Source: Nakamurella flava (GTDB taxonomy: Bacteria; Actinomycetota; Actinomycetes; Mycobacteriales; Nakamurellaceae). Taken from it: a stretch of 64,000 bases of DNA. Of this stretch, positions 1-7,858 are shown one piece after another. Within the stretch, counting starts at the first letter, position 1; every line of letters begins with the position of its first letter. Both the position numbers and the translations under genes were made by a program. The stretch spans positions 142,709 through 206,708 of the forward strand of contig NZ_SZZH01000005.1 of assembly GCF_005298075.1 (NCBI RefSeq), given 5' to 3'. Under the pieces are notes generated by a model that was given only the letters and a program-made list of their open reading frames with translations, did no database searches and was not told where the DNA came from.

Positions 1-474
1 GATGCCCTCGTGCTGGACCCGCGCGTCCCCGAACCCGGACGTCCGTACATCTCCCTCCCCGCGTTGACCGAACGGGTCGGCTGGTACCGCGGCCGGGGGA
101 AACGCGCCGCCGCGACGGCACTGGAACTCATCCGACCGGGCGCCGAGTCACGTCCGGAGACGCTCCTGCGTCTGCACCTCGTCGCCGCCGGACTCCCGGA
201 GCCGACCGTCAACCGGGACATCACGACCGGCGACGGACGCTTCGTCGCCCGGGGAGACCTCGTCTATCAGCCGTGGCGCGTGATCGTCGAGTACGACGGC
301 GACCACCACCGGGTGGACCGAGGCCAATGGGAATCCGACATCGTCCGCCAGGAGCGCCTGGTCGCTGCCGGCTGGACGGTGATCCGGGTGACCGCGCGAT
401 CATTCTTCGGTGACCCGACCGGGGTCACGGGGCGCGTGCGTCAGGCGCTACTCGCATCCGGATGGACGCCGTGA
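1..474 (+). CDS. DUF559 domain protein, 3' part only (5' end outside window)
   Basis: The frame is open from the first base, so this is the C-terminal ~155 residues of a longer gene; the GTG at base 10 is probably internal. The visible part has the RGRGKR segment, then the DUF559 core: FVARGDL, VIVEYDGDHH and GWTVIRVTARSFF. DUF559 belongs to the Vsr/restriction-endonuclease-like fold, where the acidic and His residues of the EYDGxxH region would bind metal; DNA cleavage has not been shown for most members. It is clearly paralogous to the gene at 4497-5552 over its whole visible length, but it stops at GWTP while the paralogue runs on. A 16-bp-arm palindrome starts 17 bases after the stop. Family assignment is firm; function is unknown. 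Confidence 0.8.
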   Translation, partial: DALVLDPRVPEPGRPYISLPALTERVGWYRGRGKRAAATALELIRPGAESRPETLLRLHLVAAGLPEPTVNRDITTGDGRFVARGDLVYQPWRVIVEYDGDHHRVDRGQWESDIVRQERLVAAGWTVIRVTARSFFGDPTGVTGRVRQALLASGWTP

Positions 475-491
475 CCCGACGGGTGCAGCCC

Positions 492-544
492 ACTTGTCAT
501 ACCCGCACCTTCCGGCGGATCGGGAGCATGCGGGTATGACAAGT
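492..544. repeat. Palindrome family A, copy 1
   Basis: Perfect 16-nt inverted repeat ACTTGTCATACCCGCA (492-507) and its complement (529-544) around a 21-nt spacer. The same arms, one base longer, recur at 13541-13593 with an unrelated spacer, so this is a dispersed element rather than a chance hairpin. It could act as a terminator for the DUF559 gene, but there is no T tract after it. Confidence 0.8.
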
Positions 545-603
545 CGGCCGCATGCGAATGCCGCGGCCGGACCGACGCCGCCGATGACCTAGCGTCACCG
601 GAT

Positions 604-1926
604 ATGAGCGACAAGACGCCGGTGACGACGTCCGCACGGGTGTTGGCGATCACGGCGCTGGTCTGTTTCGCGGCCGCCGCCGTTGTCCTGATCCAGGCCT
701 CCGGGGTGCTCGGGCTGTGGTTGCTGGTGGTCGGGGCGCTCAGCGCGACGCTGCTGGTCGTCGGCGGGTACTACGTCCTCACCTGCCGGGGCGTCGCCCG
801 GGTTGTCGGGCTCGTCCTGATGGTGGCTGCCCTCGTCGGCACCGTCGCCCTGTTCGTCGGCCGCGAATCACTGATCACTGCAGTCCTGGTGATCGTGCTG
901 GTGCTGGCCGGGGGCACGGCGGCCCGGGCCGCGCTGCGCAAACCGGACTTCCGCTGGATGCCGGAGACCGCCGTCTCCCCACCGAGCCGGCCCTACCTGG
1001 TCATGAACCCGCGGTCGGGTGGCGGGAAGGTCGGCAAATTCGACATGGTCGCCAAGGCCAAGGCCCTGGGCGCCGACGTCGCCCTGCTCGACGGTCCCGA
1101 CGAGATCGACGTCGGTGAACTCGCCCGCCAGGCTGTACGGGACGGCGCCGACCTGCTCGGCGTGGCCGGCGGCGACGGTACCCAGGCCCTCGTCGCCGCG
1201 GTCGCCGTCGAGCACGACCTGCCGTTCGTCGTGTTGCCCGCCGGCACCCGCAACCACCTGGCCATGGATCTCGGGCTGGACCGCAACGACCCCAGTACCG
1301 CCCTCGCCGCGCTCACCGACGCGGTGGAGATCCGAATCGACATGGGCTATCTCGGGGACGAGCGCCGCCCGTTCGTCAACACGGCCTCATTCGGTGCGTA
1401 CGCCGAGATCGTCCAGAACCCGGAGTACCGGGACCGCAAGGGCAGCACCATCCTGACGATGCTGCCCGACCTGCTGCAGGACAAGGAGGTGCAGCCGCAG
1501 GTGTCCGTCCGACGGGGCAACCGCTGGGTCGTGCTGCACCACCGGCAGGTCGTCCTCGTCAGCAACAACCCGTACAGCGGCGTCGGCCGTCGCGACCGGC
1601 TCGACCGGGGCGTGCTGGGGGTCGTGGCCGGAGCGATCGGGGGTCCGGCCGACGCGATACGCCTGCCCTGGCAGTGGCTGCTCGGCCGGCGCACCGCGCC
1701 GGTGCAGACCGTCGTGACGCAGCAGGTGCGGGTCGACTCGGATCGGGACGAGATGCCTGTCGGCCTGGACGGTGAAGCGATCATGCTTCCCGCCCCGGTC
1801 GTCTGCACCATCGAGCCGCGCGCGTTGCGGATCCGGCTGCCGAAGGACCGGCCCGGCGTCCCGCCACCCCCACCGGTGATCCGCTGGCGGAGGCTCTGGA
1901 ACCTCGCCCTCGGACGGACGCCCTGA
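604..1926 (+). CDS. Diacylglycerol/sphingosine kinase-family protein with membrane N-terminus
   Basis: A 440-residue protein. Residues ~12-106 form about four hydrophobic segments; the cytoplasmic part is a DAGK catalytic domain with NPRSGGGK (135-142), the nucleotide-binding GGDGT (189-193) and PAGTRNHLAMDLG, typical of the YegS/DgkB/LCB5 family of ATP-dependent lipid kinases. Known members phosphorylate diacylglycerol or related lipids; the substrate here is not predictable. The ATG at 604 follows the palindrome at 492-544 by 60 bases. It stands alone: the next gene has its own iron-box promoter. It could recycle diacylglycerol in phospholipid turnover. Confidence 0.85.
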   Translation: MSDKTPVTTSARVLAITALVCFAAAAVVLIQASGVLGLWLLVVGALSATLLVVGGYYVLTCRGVARVVGLVLMVAALVGTVALFVGRESLITAVLVIVLVLAGGTAARAALRKPDFRWMPETAVSPPSRPYLVMNPRSGGGKVGKFDMVAKAKALGADVALLDGPDEIDVGELARQAVRDGADLLGVAGGDGTQALVAAVAVEHDLPFVVLPAGTRNHLAMDLGLDRNDPSTALAALTDAVEIRIDMGYLGDERRPFVNTASFGAYAEIVQNPEYRDRKGSTILTMLPDLLQDKEVQPQVSVRRGNRWVVLHHRQVVLVSNNPYSGVGRRDRLDRGVLGVVAGAIGGPADAIRLPWQWLLGRRTAPVQTVVTQQVRVDSDRDEMPVGLDGEAIMLPAPVVCTIEPRALRIRLPKDRPGVPPPPPVIRWRRLWNLALGRTP

Positions 1927-1965
1927 CGTGACCGGACCGTGATCGGCCCATGGATCGCATGGGAG

Positions 1966-1984
1966 GAAGGTTAGGTTAACCTCA
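1966..1984 (+). promoter_or_regulatory. Iron box (DtxR/IdeR-type operator)
   Basis: The 19-mer GAAGGTTAGGTTAACCTCA matches the IdeR/DtxR consensus TTAGGTTAGGCTAACCTAA at 15 positions and ends 5 bases before the ATG of the siderophore-binding lipoprotein. Iron-loaded IdeR would block transcription here. The box occupies the place of a ribosome-binding site, so the mRNA may be leaderless or start inside the box. Confidence 0.8.
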
Positions 1985-1989
1985 CCCGT

Positions 1990-3063
1990 ATGCCGTCCTC
2001 CTACCGCTTCCCTCGACTCCGCACCGCGGTCGCCGTGGCTGCCGCCGGGGCCATCGCCCTGGCCCTGTCCGCCTGTGGCGGTGGCTCGACCACCGCCTCC
2101 AGCACGACCTCCAGCGCGGCGGCCTCGAGCGCCGCCTCCGGCTCGAACACGCCGGCCGCCAGCGGCTTCCCGGTCACCATCACCCACGCGTTCGGTGAGA
2201 CCACCATCGACTCAGCCCCCGAGCGGGTCGCGTCCTGGGGCTGGGGATCCGCCGACGCGGCCCTCGCTCTGGACGTCGTCCCGGTCGCCATCGCGCAGCA
2301 GACCTACGGCGGCAACGCCGACGGCGTGCTCCCCTGGGTCGCCGACAAGCTGACCGCGCTCGGCGCCGCGACGCCGGCGCTGCTGCCGAATAACGGCACC
2401 GACGCCCCCATCGAGCAGATCCTGGCGGCCAAGCCGGACGTTCTGCTCGCCCAGTACTCCGGGCTCACCCAGGTCGAGTACGACCGATTGACGCAGGCCA
2501 GGGTCAAGGTCGTCGCCTACCCGGACAAGCCGTGGTCGACGCCGTGGCGGGACGTCGTCACCATCACCGGGCAGGTCCTGGGCAAGACCGCCGAGGCCGA
2601 GACGGTGTTGAAGAACATCGACTCCGAGATCGCCCAGCGCGCCTCGGCCAACCCGGAGTTCGCCGGCAAGTCGATGGCCGCCGCCCTGTACTCGGGTGGC
2701 TCGCTGTACGTGTACACGCCGGCCGACCCGCGGGTGCAGTTCACCCAGGACCTCGGGTTCACCACCCCGGACAGCGTGACCAGCCTCGACACCAAGGAGG
2801 CCAGCTTCTACTTCACCCTGGCCCCCGAGCAGTTCGGCTCGCTGGACGCCGACGTGCTGCTGATGTACGGGGCCACCGACGACGAGGTCAACACCTTCCT
2901 CGCCTCCCCCGAGGCCAAGCTGTTGCCGCAGGTCAACGGCGGCAAGATCGCCAAGGTCACCGGCGAGTCCGAGGTCTCCTCCGTCTCGCCGCCGACCGCC
3001 CTGTCCCTCACGTGGGGCATGGACAAGTTCGTCGACGACATCAAGGCCGGCCTGGCCTCCTGA
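1990..3063 (+). CDS. Iron-siderophore ABC transporter substrate-binding lipoprotein
   Basis: A 357-residue FecB/FepB-type periplasmic-binding protein (cluster with TroA-like fold). The N-terminus has a twin-arginine-poor signal peptide ending in the lipobox LSAC, followed by a Ser/Thr/Ala-rich linker, then the binding domain beginning FPVTITHAFGETTI with the usual PERVASWG segment. It would capture ferric siderophores outside the membrane and deliver them to a permease. No permease or ATPase gene lies beside it, so it must use a transporter encoded elsewhere. The iron box directly upstream supports an iron role and iron-repressed expression. A strong terminator follows. Confidence 0.9.
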   Translation: MPSSYRFPRLRTAVAVAAAGAIALALSACGGGSTTASSTTSSAAASSAASGSNTPAASGFPVTITHAFGETTIDSAPERVASWGWGSADAALALDVVPVAIAQQTYGGNADGVLPWVADKLTALGAATPALLPNNGTDAPIEQILAAKPDVLLAQYSGLTQVEYDRLTQARVKVVAYPDKPWSTPWRDVVTITGQVLGKTAEAETVLKNIDSEIAQRASANPEFAGKSMAAALYSGGSLYVYTPADPRVQFTQDLGFTTPDSVTSLDTKEASFYFTLAPEQFGSLDADVLLMYGATDDEVNTFLASPEAKLLPQVNGGKIAKVTGESEVSSVSPPTALSLTWGMDKFVDDIKAGLAS

Positions 3064-3076
3064 CCCCCACCCGGAG

Positions 3077-3124
3077 AACGCAGAACGCCGTCACGGAGCT
3101 CTCCGTGACGGCGTTCTGCGTTTT
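3077..3124. terminator. Bidirectional terminator between lipoprotein and mscS-type genes
   Basis: Perfect 22-bp arms (3077-3098 and 3101-3122) with TTTT at the rightward end and AA on the other side. It lies between two convergent genes and can serve both. Confidence 0.9.
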
Positions 3125-3140
3125 CCGTTCGGTGGGCCGG

Positions 3141-4382
3141 TCAGGGGCGGGAGAACTCCTTGGCCCGCTCCTCGGCCTGCCGGCTGCCGGTGAACAGCCC
3201 CATCGTCTGGGTGGACTCGGATTCCCCGGTGCCGCGGCGCCGGCTGCTCGGGTCGGAAGCGGTCTTCTCGAAACGGCCCATCGGCTCGGCCGAACCGTTC
3301 GTCTGCGCCTGGTCCTCGGCGGTGACGACCTGGGTGCGGAGCCGCGGCAGCGCCTCCGGGTGATTGCGCTGGATGAACTCGACCAGCGCCTCCCGCACCT
3401 CACAGCGCAGGTCCCACACCGTCGGTCCGTCCTTGGCCGACACCAGGATGCGCAGTCGCACGAACGAGCCGACGGCGTCGGTGACCTGCAGGACACCGGT
3501 CCGGCCGTCCCAGATCTGCGACGCCTGCAGCGTGCGGTCCAGGTGCACCCGCAACTCGTCCACCGGCACCCGCCAGTCGACGTCCATCTCGACGGCCCCC
3601 AGCACCGCGGACTCCTTGCGGGTCCAGTTCTGGAACGGCGTGGACGTGAAGTACGTCGACGGCAGGATCAGCCGACGGTCGTCCCAGACCTTCACCACGA
3701 CGTACGTCAGGGTGATCTCCTCGATGCGGCCCCACTCCTTCTCGACGACCACCACGTCGTCGACGCGGATGGCGTCGGTGAACGCCAGTTGCAGGCCGGC
3801 GAACAGGTTCGACAGGGACGACTGGGCGGCCAGACCGGCCACGATGCCCAGCACACCGGCCGAAGCCAGGATCGTCGCCCCGGCCTGACGGGCGCCCGGC
3901 AGGGTCAGCAGCATGGTGGCCAGGACGAGCACCACGATCACCGCGACCACGACCCGGCGCAGCAGGATCACCTGCGTCTGCACCCGGCGGGCCTTCCGGT
4001 TGTCGACGACGTCGACCGGGAAGCGGGCCAGGGTGAGGTCCTGGGCCACGAACGCGACCACGGCGAGCAGCCAGCCGCAGACGGCCAGGACGGCCAGACC
4101 GGTGATGGTCAGGATCGTGTCCTGCCAGCCGGCCAGGGCGGTCGTCGCGGCGATCAGCTGTCGAGCGGCGATCAGCGCGAACAGCAGCCGGAACGGGACC
4201 CGGGCGCGGCGGGTCGCCTCGACCGCGATGTCCCAGCGGCGCGCGATGCGCCGGATGATCAGGCCCAGGATCCAGGCGGCGGCGAAGCCGCCCACCACGG
4301 CGGCGAGCAGGAACAGGGAGAACCACGCGAGCGGAGCGTCACCGGTGTCGGTCGGCAAGGTGGCCAGAAGGTCGACGGACAT
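3141..4382 (-). CDS. Mechanosensitive ion channel, MscS family
   Basis: A 413-residue membrane protein with five hydrophobic segments in the N-terminal half (about residues 17-40, 60-80, 85-107, 138-160, 170-195). The last is the pore helix, with the alternating small residues ILASAGVLGIVAGLAAQSSL, followed by the MscS beta domain (ADAIRVDD-like loop, ITLTYVVVKVWDDRRLILP) and the alpha/beta domain. MscS channels open under membrane tension to release solutes on osmotic downshock. The tail after ~350 is charged and disordered. The gene is monocistronic and converges on the iron-uptake lipoprotein gene. Confidence 0.92.
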   Translation of the reverse strand: MSVDLLATLPTDTGDAPLAWFSLFLLAAVVGGFAAAWILGLIIRRIARRWDIAVEATRRARVPFRLLFALIAARQLIAATTALAGWQDTILTITGLAVLAVCGWLLAVVAFVAQDLTLARFPVDVVDNRKARRVQTQVILLRRVVVAVIVVLVLATMLLTLPGARQAGATILASAGVLGIVAGLAAQSSLSNLFAGLQLAFTDAIRVDDVVVVEKEWGRIEEITLTYVVVKVWDDRRLILPSTYFTSTPFQNWTRKESAVLGAVEMDVDWRVPVDELRVHLDRTLQASQIWDGRTGVLQVTDAVGSFVRLRILVSAKDGPTVWDLRCEVREALVEFIQRNHPEALPRLRTQVVTAEDQAQTNGSAEPMGRFEKTASDPSSRRRGTGESESTQTMGLFTGSRQAEERAKEFSRP

Positions 4383-4463
4383 GACTCCACCGTGCCCATT
4401 CGGGCGGGGGAGCTGAACCCGAACGGGGCGTGAGATGTCTCATCGCAACCCCTCCCCCCCCGC

Positions 4464-4526
4464 CATCGAGAAGACGCTTGTGTCGCGCTGATCGCGTCAC
4501 CGGGCAGCACAAGCGTCCTCTCGATG
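4464..4526. repeat. Palindrome family B, copy 1
   Basis: Arms CATCGAGAAGACGCTTGTG (4464-4482) and its near-complement (4508-4526), 18 of 19 paired. The right arm encodes the last ~9 residues of the leftward DUF559 protein and the spacer holds its stop codon. The same arms return at 5550-5612, on the other side of that gene. Confidence 0.85.
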
Positions 4527-5552
4527 GGAGCCTGGTGGCCAACCGCCCTGGCGAAGCGCAGTCGCCACGCGGAGAACCGTGAGATCCGGCGTCACGAACA
4601 AGTCCCGCGACAGCACGCGAACCACCCGCCAGCCCAACGCGGCGAGTTCCTCCAACCGCCGGACGTCCTTCTCGAACTGCGCTCGCGACGTGCGGTGCTG
4701 GTCGCCGTCGTACTCCACGACGACCCGCCACTGCCGGTCGAGCAGATCGCAGCGCGCGACGAACCGCCCGACCCCGTCGCGGACCACGCCGTTGACCTCC
4801 GGTTCCGGCAGGGACGCGTCGCCCAACCGCAGGCGAAGCAACGTCTCCGGCCGGGACTCGGCACCAGGCCGCAGCAAGGTGAGCGCGGCGACAGCGCGGC
4901 GCTTCCCTCGTCCCCGGAAGCCGTGGACCCGGTCCGCCAGCTCCTCGACAGTCAGCCAGGGGCGATCGTCGTCCCAGGACCGCACCGCAGGCGTCAACGC
5001 CATCGCATCTCCCACGGCAACGAGGTCTGGCACCAACAGCACCGCGCTCAGCTGGCAAAACAGCGTTCCGGCGTCGACCATAGGCATGCCCTGCCGCATC
5101 ACGACGCGAGCCCGCGGATCGTGCAGGACGTGGCCGCGGATCCCCGTCGCACGGCTGGCGCGGCCCGGGAGACGCACCGCGACGTCGACGGGCCCACCAT
5201 CGAGCGGCGTCGGAATCGGCACGGGCCACCAGTGGGCCGCGCTCAGGTGACTGAGCACGGCGTCCCCGTTCCCGGTGGCGGACACCGAGGCGAGCGCGGC
5301 CAGGCAACGAGCCCGAAAGGTGTCGGCGCTCTCGTCCCGTACGAAGCGCACCCCTCGAAAAGGCCGCTGCAGGTGCGGATGCTCGAGCTCGAAGCGGGTC
5401 AGCCCCGCCGCACGGCCTTGAGCCACCGTGAAGGCGCTGGCCTGCAGGTCCTGCCGGATCGGCACGGGCTGGCAGGGCGGCACACATCGCAGCGTCGCAG
5501 TTCCGGAAGACGCCGCCGCAGTTGTCCACACCACGCGGGTTCTCACCCTCAT
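4497..5552 (-). CDS. DUF559 protein with AbiEi-like N-terminal region
   Basis: About 350 residues from the ATG at 5552, or 328 from the GTG at 5483, which fits the family better because conserved sequence begins at PIRQDLQASAFTVAQGRAAG, a winged-helix-like segment seen in AbiEi-type proteins. The C-terminal half carries the DUF559 Vsr-like nuclease core (FVARCDLL, VVVEYDGDQH, GWRVVRVLSRDLF). The start candidate at 5552 lies inside palindrome B copy 2 and the final residues SHREDACAAR are read from palindrome B copy 1. Its paralogue at the window start ends at the equivalent of GGWPP, so the tail looks acquired from the palindrome. Role unknown; a nuclease or antitoxin-like regulator is possible. 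Confidence 0.8.
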   Translation of the reverse strand: MRVRTRVVWTTAAASSGTATLRCVPPCQPVPIRQDLQASAFTVAQGRAAGLTRFELEHPHLQRPFRGVRFVRDESADTFRARCLAALASVSATGNGDAVLSHLSAAHWWPVPIPTPLDGGPVDVAVRLPGRASRATGIRGHVLHDPRARVVMRQGMPMVDAGTLFCQLSAVLLVPDLVAVGDAMALTPAVRSWDDDRPWLTVEELADRVHGFRGRGKRRAVAALTLLRPGAESRPETLLRLRLGDASLPEPEVNGVVRDGVGRFVARCDLLDRQWRVVVEYDGDQHRTSRAQFEKDVRRLEELAALGWRVVRVLSRDLFVTPDLTVLRVATALRQGGWPPGSHREDACAAR

Positions 5553-5612
5553 CGAGAGGACGCTTGTGCTGCGGTGAGGGCCTGCCAGAGCAGCACGAGC
5601 GTCCTCTCGATG
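5550..5612. repeat. Palindrome family B, copy 2
   Basis: Arms of 22 nt (5550-5571 and 5591-5612; core CATCGAGAGGACGCTTGTG) with one mismatch and a 19-nt spacer. Arms match copy 1 at 4464-4526; spacers differ. It sits just before the 5' end of the DUF559 gene, between it and the divergent sugar-kinase gene. Confidence 0.85.
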
Positions 5613-5682
5613 CGGGGTTCGACGCGTCGGAAACGAACGACCCCGCTCAGCGGCGACCGGGCCGGCACGATCCAATGGGGCC

Positions 5683-7188
5683 ATGACCGCAGATCCCCCG
5701 GAGGCATGGGTCGGCATCGACCTCGGCACCCAGAGCGTGCGGACGCTCGTCGTGGACGGCCGGGGCACGGTCCTGGGCGCGGCGGGTCGGAAGCTGACCA
5801 GTCGGCGGGACGGCAACCGGCACGAGCAGGACCCGCAGGACTGGTGGGAGGCCGTCACGGCGGCCACCGCCGAGGCGGTCCGCGACACCCGCAGAACAGC
5901 ACCCGGGGTCACCTTCGGCGGGGTGGCGGTCGACGCGACGTCGGGCACGGTGCTGCTGGTCGACCGGAGGGATGGCACGCCGCTGACCCCGGCCCTGATG
6001 TACGACGACGGCCGGGCCGCCGATCTGGTCGACCGGGTCAACGAGGCGGGCGGCGCGGTGTGGCGGCGGCTCGGCTACCAGCGGATGCAGCGCAGCTGGG
6101 GGCTTCCGAAGCTGCTGTGGCTGGTGGCCGAACACCCGGATCTGGTCGGACGGGCCCGGCTGGCCCACCAGAGCGACGTCATCACCGAACGGCTGGTCGG
6201 GCGTCCGGTGGCCACCGACCTGTCCAACGCCCTGAAGTCCGGCGCGGATCTCGTCGGGGGCGTCTGGCCGTCGACGGTGCTGGACACCCTCGGCGCGTCC
6301 GAGACCCTCCTGCCTCCACTGGCCCGGCCCGGGGAACGCCTGGGCACGGTGGGCGCCGCGGCCGCCACCGCGACCGGATTGCCGGAGGGCACCCCGGTGA
6401 TCGCCGGGATGACCGACGGCTGCGCCGCCCAACTCGGTGCCGGCGCCCTGGAGGTCGGAAGCTGGAACTCGGTCCTGGGGACGACGTTGGTGGTCAAGGG
6501 GGTGGCCGCCGAACTGGTGACCGACCCGACGGGCGCCGTGTACTGCCATCGCGGGCCGGGTGACACGTGGTTGCCGGGCGGCGCGTCGAGCACCGGGGCC
6601 GGGGCGATCTCCCGGGACTTCCCCGACGCCGACCTGGACGCCCTCAACCGCGCCGCCGCCGCGTACGAGCCGGCGGGGATGCTGACCTACCCGCTGGTGT
6701 CGTCGGGGGAACGGTTCCCGTTCGTCGCCCCCGAGGCGACCGGGTTCACCACCGGCCCGGCCCGCGACGACGGGGAACGGTTCGCCGCCGTGCTGCAGGG
6801 GGTGGCCTTCCTGGAACGCCTGGGCTTCGACCACCTCGACCGCATCGGCGCTCCCACCGACGGCGCCCTGGTGCTGACCGGCGGCGCCACCCGCAGCGCG
6901 TACTGGAACCAGCTCCGCGCCGACGTTCTCGGCCGGCCGGTGACCCTGCCGGACACGGCGGAACCTGCCCTCGGGATGGCCCTGCTGGCCGCCGCCCAGG
7001 ACCGGCCGGTCACCGAGCGCGCGGCGGACATGGTCCACGTCCGAACGGTTCTCGACCCCGACCCGAACGCCGGCGAACGGTACGGGGAGCGGTTCGCCGA
7101 TTTCGTGACGGCCCTGGACGAGCGGGGGTGGCTGCCGGACGGGCTGGCCGCGCACGCCCGGGACCGTCTGAGAGGGTGGTCGGCATGA
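5683..7188 (+). CDS. FGGY-family carbohydrate kinase
   Basis: A 501-residue kinase with both FGGY halves: the N-terminal phosphate motif GIDLGTQSVRTLVVD (~11-25), the DGCAAQLGAGA segment and the C-terminal ATP/adenosine motif VLTGGATRSAYWNQLRADVLG. The length equals that of xylulokinase-like members, which phosphorylate a ketose or polyol with ATP. The sugar cannot be told from sequence. The stop codon overlaps the ATG of the next gene (ATGA), so the two are co-translated, and a 2-hydroxyacid dehydrogenase gene follows; together they suggest a small sugar or polyol catabolic unit. Confidence 0.88.
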   Translation: MTADPPEAWVGIDLGTQSVRTLVVDGRGTVLGAAGRKLTSRRDGNRHEQDPQDWWEAVTAATAEAVRDTRRTAPGVTFGGVAVDATSGTVLLVDRRDGTPLTPALMYDDGRAADLVDRVNEAGGAVWRRLGYQRMQRSWGLPKLLWLVAEHPDLVGRARLAHQSDVITERLVGRPVATDLSNALKSGADLVGGVWPSTVLDTLGASETLLPPLARPGERLGTVGAAAATATGLPEGTPVIAGMTDGCAAQLGAGALEVGSWNSVLGTTLVVKGVAAELVTDPTGAVYCHRGPGDTWLPGGASSTGAGAISRDFPDADLDALNRAAAAYEPAGMLTYPLVSSGERFPFVAPEATGFTTGPARDDGERFAAVLQGVAFLERLGFDHLDRIGAPTDGALVLTGGATRSAYWNQLRADVLGRPVTLPDTAEPALGMALLAAAQDRPVTERAADMVHVRTVLDPDPNAGERYGERFADFVTALDERGWLPDGLAAHARDRLRGWSA

Positions 7189-7802
7189 CCCGACTCGTCC
7201 TCGTCCGGCACGGCGAAACCGTCTGGCACGCCGAGAACCGGTACGCCGGTTCCAGCGACATCGAACTGACCGACAAGGGCCGCGCACAGGCCGACGCCCT
7301 GGCGACGTGGGCCGCCGGCGCCGGTCTGGCCGCCGTCTACTGCTCCGATCTGAGCCGGGCGCAGGTGACCGCCGCCCCGTCGGCGGAGGCGCTGGGGACG
7401 GGGCCGATCATCGATCCGCGGTTCCGTGAACTGCACTTCGGGCGGGCCGAGGGCCTGACCATCGCCGAGATGGGCGAGCAGTTCCCCGACGCCCTGACCG
7501 CCTTCCGGGACGACCCGGTCGCCAGTCACCTGCCCGATGGTGAGGACCCGGTCGCGTGCGCCGAGCGGTACGTGGCCGGCCTGGAGGACATCGCGGCCGC
7601 CCATCCCGACGGCCGGGTCCTGGTCGTCGCCCACAGCACCGCCACCCGACTGGCGCTGTGCCGGCTGCTCGGCATCCAACTTCGCGAGTACCGACGCCTG
7701 ATGCCCGTTCTGCGCAACGGGGCCCTCAACGAGATCGAGCTCTTCACCGACGGGGCCGCCCCCTCGGCCGCGTTGCTGTCGTTCAACGCCCCGGCCGTCT
7801 GA
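7185..7802 (+). CDS. Histidine phosphatase family protein
   Basis: A 205-residue member of the phosphoglycerate-mutase-like superfamily. The catalytic RHG motif is in LVLVRHGETVWHAENRYAG near the N-terminus; the acid residue is in FRELHFGRAEG; the second His lies in VVAHSTATRLALCRLLG, where the usual HGG is replaced by HST. Such enzymes remove phosphate from small metabolites such as sugar phosphates. It starts inside the stop codon of the sugar kinase, hinting that it dephosphorylates a related intermediate or acts as a repair phosphatase. Confidence 0.88.
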   Translation: MTRLVLVRHGETVWHAENRYAGSSDIELTDKGRAQADALATWAAGAGLAAVYCSDLSRAQVTAAPSAEALGTGPIIDPRFRELHFGRAEGLTIAEMGEQFPDALTAFRDDPVASHLPDGEDPVACAERYVAGLEDIAAAHPDGRVLVVAHSTATRLALCRLLGIQLREYRRLMPVLRNGALNEIELFTDGAAPSAALLSFNAPAV

Positions 7803-7858
7803 CCGAAGACGGTTCCCTCACAGCCCCACCACTGACGCGGACCAAGGAGGCTCCTGTC

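Noticed and set aside
2532..4433. A 633-codon rightward frame spanning lipoprotein, terminator and MscS genes
   Set aside because: It crosses a strong terminator and is out of frame with or antisense to two well-supported genes.
4497..6041. The longest version of the leftward DUF559 frame starting at 6041
   Set aside because: It would overlap the divergent sugar-kinase gene by about 360 bases and cross palindrome B; conserved sequence begins only near 5483.
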